Shown here piece by piece: positions 25,324 to 32,560 of a stretch of 64,000 nt of DNA. The notes beneath the pieces were generated by a model, which was not told where the DNA came from, did no database searches, and was given only the letters and a program-made list of their open reading frames with translations. A program made the translations under genes and the position numbers. Source of the stretch: Methanobacterium petrolearium (lineage in GTDB: Archaea; Methanobacteriota; Methanobacteria; Methanobacteriales; Methanobacteriaceae); contig NZ_JAGGKL010000007.1 of assembly GCF_017873625.1 (NCBI RefSeq), forward strand, positions 62,001 through 126,000, read 5' to 3'. How positions within the stretch are numbered: the stretch's first letter is position 1; every line of letters starts with the position of its first letter.

Positions 25324-25373
25324 AATAACAATGTGAAGGTTTTCGTGGTAAAAATAAATATTCGATTCAGAAT

Positions 25374-25958
25374 TTACTTCTGAATCTTCTTTAAGGCTTT
25401 GTTGCACGCCTTTTTAAATTCTTTATCTCCAGTTGCGGCACGTCGGGCTTTTTTAATAGGGTCAATACCCTTTTCATCTTTAATATCACCCAGAGCTTTA
25501 ACAGCTGCCACCCTGACACCCCAATCTTCATCAGTTAATGTGTCGATAAGGGGATCTACTGCAGCATTGTCTCCTATTTCACCCAGGGCTTTAGATGCGA
25601 ATTTACGCACACTCCAATCATCATCATTTAATGCCTCAACTAGCAAACCAACCACCTTATCACTCCTAATATCCTTAAGAGCCAGAGTGGCGTATCTGCG
25701 AATGTTCCCTTCCTCGTTTTTCAGTATCAACACCAGGGGGTCGATGGCAGGTTCACCAATTTTCCCTAAAGCTTTAGCTGATGCAAATCTAACCTGTGGA
25801 TTATCATCAGTTAATGCATCAAGTAATGGTTCTACTGCATCTACACTACCTGTTTCACCCAGTTTTTCAGCCGCTTCCTTTCTTTTTTCAGCATCATCAT
25901 CTTTAAGACTCTCAATTAAAACATCTAAGTTATTTTTATCATCATTTGACAAAATCAT
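25374..25958 (-). CDS. HEAT-repeat (PBS lyase-type) protein
   Basis: A 194-aa solenoid of about five HEAT-like repeats, with landmarks AAEKLGETGS, SAKALGKIGE, ATLALKDIRS, ASKALGEIGD and AVKALGDIKD. Each is followed by a PLLDAL/PLIDTL-type helix. The C-terminus ends in a basic helix (KKARRAATGDKEFKKACNKALKK). No catalytic residues are seen, so it is probably a scaffold. The start is ATG 25958, since GGAG lies four bases upstream; the frame is open from a TTG nine codons earlier. It resembles the protein at 8.2 kb but is shorter. Client unknown. Confidence 0.88.
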   Translation of the reverse strand: MILSNDDKNNLDVLIESLKDDDAEKRKEAAEKLGETGSVDAVEPLLDALTDDNPQVRFASAKALGKIGEPAIDPLVLILKNEEGNIRRYATLALKDIRSDKVVGLLVEALNDDDWSVRKFASKALGEIGDNAAVDPLIDTLTDEDWGVRVAAVKALGDIKDEKGIDPIKKARRAATGDKEFKKACNKALKKIQK

Positions 25959-26147
25959 CCCTCTCCTAATTTGTGGGAATATCAATTTAATTGTTTTACT
26001 GTGATATATTATTATATAAACTAATTTTACTGTGATATAAAACTAACTAAGCATACAACAATTTCTAATAATCATTATATTATTAATCCTATAAAATTCA
26101 AAGCATGATAAGATATCAGGAATCTGCAAAATAAATCAAATTCATGA

Positions 26148-27251
26148 TTAGGAAGTTGAATTATCATATTCATGGAAAAAAATTGTTATTTCCGTACCTG
26201 AATCTAGATTAACAATCATTTCACCCTGAATCTGGTCGATAAGGTTTTTAACAAGTTGCAACCCAAGACTGTCACAATGGTCTATATCTAGATCACAGGG
26301 TAATCCAATACCGTCATCTGCCACGGTCATGACGTAATGGTTGGTGTTTTTGTAAAAAGTGAGGTGAATCTTTCCTGGTTCTTTGTGGGGGAATGCATAT
26401 TTGATGCAGTTGGTTAAAAGTTCATTGAGTATGAGACCTACTGGAATGGCAGTGTTGATATCCATTTTAAGATCTTCTACTTCCATTATTAGTTCTAAAT
26501 TCTCGGATTCTGTTAAAAATGAGTTAAACAGATCACCTGCCAGGTTACGAATGTAATCTCCGAAATTTATGTATTTAAGATCACTGGATCTGTACAGTTT
26601 TTCATGAATGAGTGCCATGGATTTCACACGGCTATGAGCCTGGGTAAATATGGACCTGGCATCCTCATCCTCAACATCAGCAGATGTGAGAGAGAAAAGA
26701 CTGGCCATGATCATTAAATTGTTCTTGGTTCGATGATGAATCTCGCGAACCAGCATTTCTTTATCAACCACCGCTTTATGAAGCAAATTAGATTCCTGGA
26801 CTAATTTTTCCAGCAAAACATCACTGGTGATATCAGTTGCATAGACTAAGATGGCTACTATTTCATCATCAGATTTAACTGGAGATATTTGGACATTAAC
26901 CGGTATGGATTCTGAGTCAGGAGCTAAAAAAATAGATGGGAATGGTTTAATTTCTCCGCCATTAAGAATAGAATTAGTGGATTTTATGAATTTATGAAGA
27001 TCTTTAATGTGTATAATATTTAGTTGGGATAGTTTACAGTTAACAGCTTCAATGTCAGGTTTTAAAAGTTTTTTAACCTGTCTGGAAACATCTATTATTT
27101 TACCATCTAATCCTAACAAAAAGAGATAATCAGGGGAAATTGAGAAAATCTGATTTTTTAAGGCAATTTCGCCTGTAATTTTTCGATTTTTTTCCTCTAA
27201 TTCTTCGATCCTATTTAGATTATCATCCAAAACAGTTTTATTTTTTGCCAT
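26148..27251 (-). CDS. PAS-domain sensor histidine kinase (HisKA_2 type)
   Basis: A 367-aa cytoplasmic kinase without transmembrane helices. A short coiled coil (about 8-32) leads into one PAS domain (about 33-145). The phosphoacceptor box REIHHRTKNNLM (His172/173) is of the HisKA_2 class, followed by ALIHEKLYRS and an HATPase domain with N box LILNELLTNCIKYAF and G box VADDGIGLP. Such kinases are common in Methanobacteriales. The response regulator gene lies upstream in the same direction, 351 bases away. Together they may form a two-component system. The signal is unknown; the lack of membrane helices suggests an intracellular cue. Confidence 0.92.
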   Translation of the reverse strand: MAKNKTVLDDNLNRIEELEEKNRKITGEIALKNQIFSISPDYLFLLGLDGKIIDVSRQVKKLLKPDIEAVNCKLSQLNIIHIKDLHKFIKSTNSILNGGEIKPFPSIFLAPDSESIPVNVQISPVKSDDEIVAILVYATDITSDVLLEKLVQESNLLHKAVVDKEMLVREIHHRTKNNLMIMASLFSLTSADVEDEDARSIFTQAHSRVKSMALIHEKLYRSSDLKYINFGDYIRNLAGDLFNSFLTESENLELIMEVEDLKMDINTAIPVGLILNELLTNCIKYAFPHKEPGKIHLTFYKNTNHYVMTVADDGIGLPCDLDIDHCDSLGLQLVKNLIDQIQGEMIVNLDSGTEITIFFHEYDNSTS

Positions 27252-27528
27252 TTATATCCCCTTTAGACGTATGACGTACTATTGGGATACCGCCACCAAA
27301 TTTTGCAAATAGTATTAGTTAATATTGTAATAATCTTCACAACTGAATAAATATTACTGCATGTTTTAGTGATGCATATCACAGTAGTGGTTATGGACTT
27401 AATATCTGTAAATATGGTTGGAGTTAACTGCTGTAAATAGAATAATTAAAGTAAAGTGGAGGTGGAAGATGTAAATAAATAAATATTTTTTTAAAAAAAG
27501 GTTTTAAATGATTTAAATATCTATAACA
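27252..27528. other. gene-free region between response regulator and kinase genes
   Basis: No gene is seen in these 277 bases. A GGAGGT near 27460 is followed on the plus strand by ATGTAA, so it starts nothing. The kinase promoter should lie near 27290-27330 on the minus strand. The rest of the gap is the tandem repeat listed next. Confidence 0.5.
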
Positions 27529-27618
27529 TAATCAAACAGGATTTAACTCTTCATATTACAATCAAACAGGATTTAACTTTTCATATTATAATTAAACAGG
27601 GTTTAACTATCCATATCA
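27529..27618 (-). repeat. 30-bp tandem repeat, three copies, containing the response regulator stop codon
   Basis: Units begin at about 27529, 27559 and 27589, with shared cores AATCAAACAGG (27530, 27560) and AATTAAACAGG (27590) followed by ATTTAACT and CATATT. The copy nearest the gene contains its TAA stop (27603-27605) and last codons on the minus strand. The two outer copies look like duplications of that terminus. Confidence 0.88.
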
Positions 27619-28472
27619 TAATCAAATTTACACACCGATTGTAGGATCCCTGTTGTGGGTTCTTCTTTAACAGATCCAGGTATTTTTGTCCAGGAATAGG
27701 TGAGTCGCATTATGCTCTGGCAGATCAGGCATAAAAACACATCCTGCGGTCGGTTAGGGGACCATGAACATTTTTTCACAGTCATCGCACCTCTGTTGCT
27801 CCTTAAACGTGTCTGGACTCTGAAACCTAAATTATCATACAAATTGGAAATCCATTCCAGATATATTGCCATTTTTTCATTATCATCAAGATCATCATAT
27901 GTGTCCTGGCTCTGGTGTTTGGCATAGTTAATAAAAAGTGGCTTCATATTCTGCTCAAAAAGTCGCATGAAACGAGATAAGAAAACACTTCTCTCATTAA
28001 TGGGCATTTTGGAGACAAGTTCTGGAAGAGCACTTCTCATGAAGACCTGAACATCTTTAAGTCCTGCTTTTTTCTCTTCTTCAAGTTCCTTCTTTTTCAA
28101 CTGGAAATTCTTCAATGCCAATTCTATGTTATTACGCAATTCTGCCTCTTCTATCGGTTTGATGAGATATGCAGTTGCTTGAGTATCAATCATCCGTTGG
28201 AATGTCTCTACATCATCCAGTGCAGTCAAATAGATTAGAGGAACATCCATGAAACTCTTAATAATAGTGGCAGCGTCAATACCATCCATATCCCCTTTTA
28301 AAGTGATGTCCATAAGAATCAAATCAGGTTTAATGGTGAAGGCTTCCTGGATTGCTTCATTCCCGGTTTGAGCAGTGCTGGGCACATAATATCCCAGGGA
28401 TTGCAGACTCTCCTGAATTTCAATGGCACTGATTCCTTCATCTTCAACCACTAAAATTGTCTCTCCCGCCAT
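27603..28472 (-). CDS. response regulator with methanogen-type output domain
   Basis: A 289-aa protein. Residues 1-122 are a receiver domain with acidic pocket Glu10-Asp11, phosphoacceptor Asp55 in LILMDITL, Thr83 and Lys105 in LIKPIEEAE. A coiled-coil linker (123-142) leads to a C-terminal domain that carries Cys235 in KKCSW and a CLIC pair (Cys248, Cys251), ending in a conserved Trp-containing strand. This pattern fits the methanogen output domain (MetOD1-like) found in response regulators of methanogens; the cysteines could bind a metal or cluster. No DNA-binding domain is seen. The histidine kinase downstream is the probable partner. Output mechanism unknown. Confidence 0.85.
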   Translation of the reverse strand: MAGETILVVEDEGISAIEIQESLQSLGYYVPSTAQTGNEAIQEAFTIKPDLILMDITLKGDMDGIDAATIIKSFMDVPLIYLTALDDVETFQRMIDTQATAYLIKPIEEAELRNNIELALKNFQLKKKELEEEKKAGLKDVQVFMRSALPELVSKMPINERSVFLSRFMRLFEQNMKPLFINYAKHQSQDTYDDLDDNEKMAIYLEWISNLYDNLGFRVQTRLRSNRGAMTVKKCSWSPNRPQDVFLCLICQSIMRLTYSWTKIPGSVKEEPTTGILQSVCKFDYDMDS

Positions 28473-28740
28473 TCTATCACTATAAACCCGCTGTTATCAT
28501 TCTGTGAACAATGTACATCATTTAGATGTTTATGTTTAGGTTATCACTCTATAAGTACTTTGTAGATTTTACTAAGAATTAGGTGCACCAGGATAGGTAA
28601 ATTTTGCAACTTAAACTAGTTAGGTTTTTTTGCAATGAATTTAATCCTAACCTTGATCGGTAATGGTTTCAATATAATGAATGATTTTTTATTATAAATT
28701 CATCTAATCTGGGGAGCTTTTCCATCTCAATTGGTGAGAA

Positions 28741-29178
28741 TTGGGTCTGAATTTGGAAAAACTATTTTTAAAATTAAGGATAATCCTATTATACCAATAT
28801 TCAGGAGGTGAAACAGGCTCAAAGAGAATTCTATTAGTGTGTATAATTGCATTATTCATATGGACCATGCCCATATATGCCATGGATTGTACCAATCAAA
28901 CATCCAATGCCACCACTAATGCAACCAATCAGACTGAACACACTAGAAATGGTATAAATACTTCGAGTGAGAGTCAAGACCATGTTGTGATTCTTAAAAC
29001 AGCTGAAGCAGAGGGATATGGAGATATCCAGGATTTACGACTTCATGTATTGGAGATCCTTGAGCAGTTATATTTGCAACGCTATCAAAACCAAACTGCC
29101 CAGAAAGAAGAGATCATTGAGTTTCCAGATGGAATATCCAATCTTCAAAGCATGATACGCAGCTTAATAAGAATATAA
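28741..29178 (+). CDS. probable secreted small protein of unknown function
   Basis: A protein of up to 145 aa that I do not recognise. The segment KRILLVCIIALFIWTMPIYAMD looks like a signal peptide. The mature part is Asn/Thr-rich (NQTSNATTNATNQTE, several N-glycosylation sequons) and then helical. The start is uncertain. TTG 28741 has GGTGA three bases upstream but gives an awkward 28-residue leader before the hydrophobic core. An excellent GGAGGTGA at 28804-28811 is followed by no in-frame start at normal spacing. A frameshift or a non-standard start is therefore possible. It lies in a region of minus-strand genes. Confidence 0.5.
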   Translation: MGLNLEKLFLKLRIILLYQYSGGETGSKRILLVCIIALFIWTMPIYAMDCTNQTSNATTNATNQTEHTRNGINTSSESQDHVVILKTAEAEGYGDIQDLRLHVLEILEQLYLQRYQNQTAQKEEIIEFPDGISNLQSMIRSLIRI

Positions 29179-29269
29179 AGATTCAATTTAACCATTTTTT
29201 TATTTTTTTGGAACTAACCATTAATTTTCTAAGAAACTGCCCATCTACTTTATAAAATAAATCATTATC

Positions 29270-30112
29270 TTAAATAGATTGGTAATTTCTAAGATACCAG
29301 TCAATAAGCTCCCTGGCTATGCTCATTTTGGAGGGTTGCCTGGGAAGTTCATCAGCACGGAACCAGTGAGCATCAATTATTTCATTACCATCAGCCTGTA
29401 TATTGCCAGATTCATAGTCGGCGGTAAATCCCAGCATCAGTGAATTAGGGAAAGGCCAGGGTTGACTTCCGAAATACCGGATATTTTTAACTTTCAAACC
29501 CACCTCTTCCCAGGTTTCTCTTTTCACAGCTTCTTCTAAGGTTTCACCCGCCTCCACAAATCCAGCGATAAGGCCATACATATCTCCAGAGGCACGGGAA
29601 TGTTTGGCCATTAAGAGTTTACCATCCTTAACAATAGCAGTGATGACTGCAGGAGAAAGGCGAGTGTGACTGATGAATCCACACTCAGGACAGATCTTGG
29701 CCATCTCATCATCTAAGGTACGGGTGGGCGTGCCACATCTACCACAGAATTGGTGATTAGAATCCCAGTTAACAACCTGAATGGCTTTACCTGCTAAAAG
29801 AAATATATCCTCATCAAGCTTCATGTACAATGAACGCAAATCCCTGAAAACCATCCCTTCAGGAGCAACTGTTCCAGGATTAATCTCTGCAGAATAGCAG
29901 GGATAACCATCAAGTGTACCTAGATACTGAGTTCTAACTGGAGAAATATGCAAGTCTTCCAATTTATCTGCCTGGGGCAAGTAGGTTTTCTCATGGTCCT
30001 CACATACCATCATTTTGTTTTCAGTGAAAACAAACCAATATGACGGGGCACTGTTATTCTCATCTGGTGAAACTGAAGGGATGTATCGTTGGTAAATGCC
30101 TTTCCTTCTCAT
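29270..30112 (-). CDS. nudC: NADH pyrophosphatase NudC (Nudix hydrolase)
   Basis: A 280-aa Nudix enzyme that splits NAD(H) to NMN(H) and AMP and, in bacteria, removes NAD caps from RNA. It has an N-terminal domain, then a zinc ribbon (Cys123, Cys126, Cys141, Cys144). The Nudix box starts GFVEAGETLEEAVKRE and ends WEEVGL (about 184-206). The NudC-specific SQPWPFPNS (216-224) distinguishes this subfamily from other Nudix proteins. The gene lies 59 bases downstream of cofH on the same strand and may be cotranscribed. The identification is firm; whether it acts on capped RNA in this organism is unknown. Confidence 0.95.
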   Translation of the reverse strand: MRRKGIYQRYIPSVSPDENNSAPSYWFVFTENKMMVCEDHEKTYLPQADKLEDLHISPVRTQYLGTLDGYPCYSAEINPGTVAPEGMVFRDLRSLYMKLDEDIFLLAGKAIQVVNWDSNHQFCGRCGTPTRTLDDEMAKICPECGFISHTRLSPAVITAIVKDGKLLMAKHSRASGDMYGLIAGFVEAGETLEEAVKRETWEEVGLKVKNIRYFGSQPWPFPNSLMLGFTADYESGNIQADGNEIIDAHWFRADELPRQPSKMSIARELIDWYLRNYQSI

Positions 30113-30171
30113 TTTTATTATCTCTTAACATATTTTCAAACATTATAAGATAGTTATCAACAGAAAATTAT

Positions 30172-31227
30172 TTATTCGGACGAAACAGGTTCATAAATCG
30201 TGTTACGTTCCACAGGAACCCTGCCAATTCCTTTGATAAGGCCATGCATCTGGTTACGGGTGAGATATTCACCATGTGATGAACCAGCTGCAATGGAGAT
30301 TTTATCCTCCATCATGGTACCTCCCAGATCATTAGCACCGCAACAGAGGGCCACCTGGGCCAGTCTGGTACCAATCTTTATCCATGATGCCTGGATATTG
30401 GGTATGTCCCTTCCAAGAATTACGCGGGCTATGGCGTGTAGTTTAAGATCATCCAGTCCACTGGCACCAATGGATTGTTCCCCCATGGGATTGTTTTCTC
30501 CCAGGAAGGTCATGGGTACCAGTTCTGTGAATCCACCGGTTTCACGCTGAATATCTCGCAGTATCAACAGATGATCAATACGGTCTTCCCAGGTTTCTAT
30601 ACTTCCGTACATAATTGTGGAAGTAGTGGGAATCCCAAGCTGGTGGGCTTGTTTAATAATGTCCACCCACTCCTGGGTTGATACCTTGTTGGGGCATATC
30701 TTTTCCCTTACACTATCTACTAGGATTTCAGCAGAAGCACCGGTTAATGTATCCAGTCCAGCACGGTTAAGTGCGGATAATGTTTCTTTTACAGTCATGT
30801 TTGAAGCTTCAGCAGCATGGTAAATTTCAACTGGGGATAAAGTGTGAAGATCAATTGTGTAATGTTCTTTTATGGTGCTGAAAAGGTCACAATAAAATTC
30901 TACATCCATATAAGGCATTACTCCACCAAACAAGCAGATTTCACTTGCCCCTACGTTAACTGCTTCGTTTATGTTTTGGAGAATTTCTTCGGTGGTCATT
31001 TCATAGCCTATATGATCCCGAAAAGAACAGAATGCACATCCAATCATGCAATGGTCAGTGATGAAAGTGTTACAGTTGGCCACGAACGTGACTTCATCTC
31101 CCACTATTTCCTGCCTCAATCTATCCGCAACATCAAATAACTGGAAATGATTAGAGTTAACGAGTTTTAATGCATCTTCCTTGGTTATTTCACCATCAAG
31201 GGAAGCCTGGTATATTGTTTCCATCAT
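30172..31227 (-). CDS. cofH: CofH, F0 synthase subunit 2 (radical SAM)
   Basis: CofH joins 5-amino-6-ribitylamino-uracil and tyrosine in the first step of making F0, the deazaflavin core of coenzyme F420, which methanogens use as a hydride carrier. The radical-SAM cluster motif CMIGCAFC (Cys60, Cys64, Cys67) and the downstream ITDHC and HTLSPVEI segments match the CofH/MqnC group. At 351 aa the length is normal for the separate archaeal subunit. A ribosome site AGGAGA lies upstream of the tandem ATGs; either could start. CofG, the second subunit, is not in this window. This is the strongest single pointer to an F420-using archaeon. Confidence 0.95.
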   Translation of the reverse strand: MMETIYQASLDGEITKEDALKLVNSNHFQLFDVADRLRQEIVGDEVTFVANCNTFITDHCMIGCAFCSFRDHIGYEMTTEEILQNINEAVNVGASEICLFGGVMPYMDVEFYCDLFSTIKEHYTIDLHTLSPVEIYHAAEASNMTVKETLSALNRAGLDTLTGASAEILVDSVREKICPNKVSTQEWVDIIKQAHQLGIPTTSTIMYGSIETWEDRIDHLLILRDIQRETGGFTELVPMTFLGENNPMGEQSIGASGLDDLKLHAIARVILGRDIPNIQASWIKIGTRLAQVALCCGANDLGGTMMEDKISIAAGSSHGEYLTRNQMHGLIKGIGRVPVERNTIYEPVSSE

Positions 31228-31457
31228 GGTTGTTTACTCTCCTGGCTAAAATATTCATTGTATTCAGGTTTTTGAATAGTTCCATATCTCCCTTCATTAT
31301 TCTATAAATAAATAGTTTAAGTATTGGGGTTAAACTGTTTGGCAGTTTTTATTAAATATAAAATTTAATTGATAAAACTTATTTATGCTATTTGGAAAAA
31401 AATTATATTATAATTTCAATTAACGAGAATATAAAACTAAAAGGGGTTATCTACTTC

Positions 31458-32486
31458 ATGAATTTAAATGAACTTATTTTACCAATGTTAATAATATTAA
31501 TTGGAATCATCACTGGATTCTTATTTGAATTCTTAATAATCCGAAAAATCCGGGAAAAATGTTTCGAAACGGATTGGGATGGTTTTAAGGTGGTTATCAG
31601 ATCCTTAAAAGGATTATCTGCCTTTTGTTTTACCATTGCTGCTGTTTACATTGCCTTAAACTACATGGTGATTGATGCTGCTATCCTGAGTAGCATCAAC
31701 AAAATTTTGACCATCCTTCTTGTTTTACTTATTACCTGGTTTGTGGCCCGTTTAACGTCTGGTTTTGTGAATCTATACACTCAACAGGCAGAGGGAGTTT
31801 TACCATCCACATCCTTCTTTGGTAATATAACTAAAATACTCATATTTGCCGTGGGAATCATGGTAATTATCAGTTTCCTGGGACTCTCAATCACTCCTCT
31901 GTTAACTGCCTTTGGTATTGGAGGTATTGCACTGGCCTTGGCCCTGGAAGACACTCTATCCAACATGTTTGCTGGTTTAAATGTTATAACTTCTAAGGAA
32001 ATGTTAATGGGGGATTATATAATGCTTGACAGTGGTGAAGAGGGATATGTTCAGGATATAACCTGGAGAAACACCACCATACAATCTTTAACCAAAAACA
32101 CCATCATCATACCCAACTCCAAAATCGCATCTACCATCATCACCAACTACCATCAGGACCAGAAAGAAATGCTCGTCAAAGTCAACATAGGAGTATCCTA
32201 TGGGAGTGACCTGGAGAAGGTGGAAAAAGTTACCGTGGAAGTGGCCAGGGAAGTTATCGAAGAACTTTCCGGGGGGGATGATTCTATCGATCCCTACATA
32301 AGATACAGTGAATTTGATGATTTTAGCATTAACTTCACGGTATTTCTAAGTGTTAAAGAATTCGTAGAACAGTACAGGTTGAAACATGTATTCATAAAAC
32401 GTTTACATGAAAGATACAATACTGAGGGCATTGTTATACCATTCCCGGTCCGTACGGTGCACATGAAAAATGATGGGGATAACTGA
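31458..32486 (+). CDS. MscS-family mechanosensitive channel
   Basis: A 342-aa small-conductance mechanosensitive channel. Three hydrophobic segments occupy about residues 5-30, 50-72 and 77-100, and two more occupy 120-165. The pore helix ALTAFGIGGIALALAL-like stretch (ITPLLTAFGIGGIALALA) has the Gly/Ala pattern that packs the MscS pore. It is followed by DTLSNMFAGL and the beta domain with GDYIMLDSGEEGYVQDITWRN (split here at the turn), then WRNTTIQ and IIPNSKI. A C-terminal alpha/beta domain ends the protein. I chose ATG 31458, which has AAGGGG upstream, over an earlier TTG. It should release solutes under osmotic downshock. Confidence 0.92.
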   Translation: MNLNELILPMLIILIGIITGFLFEFLIIRKIREKCFETDWDGFKVVIRSLKGLSAFCFTIAAVYIALNYMVIDAAILSSINKILTILLVLLITWFVARLTSGFVNLYTQQAEGVLPSTSFFGNITKILIFAVGIMVIISFLGLSITPLLTAFGIGGIALALALEDTLSNMFAGLNVITSKEMLMGDYIMLDSGEEGYVQDITWRNTTIQSLTKNTIIIPNSKIASTIITNYHQDQKEMLVKVNIGVSYGSDLEKVEKVTVEVAREVIEELSGGDDSIDPYIRYSEFDDFSINFTVFLSVKEFVEQYRLKHVFIKRLHERYNTEGIVIPFPVRTVHMKNDGDN

Positions 32487-32560
32487 TTTATGGAAAATTC
32501 TTTTATTTCATTTTTATCAATCTTAATATTTTAAAAAAAGTAAGAAAAAGAAAAAAAGGG

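Noticed and set aside
25399..26004. 201-aa plus-strand frame opposite a HEAT gene
   Set aside because: It is the antisense of a highly periodic coding region and has a Ser/Leu-rich repetitive composition with no ribosome site.
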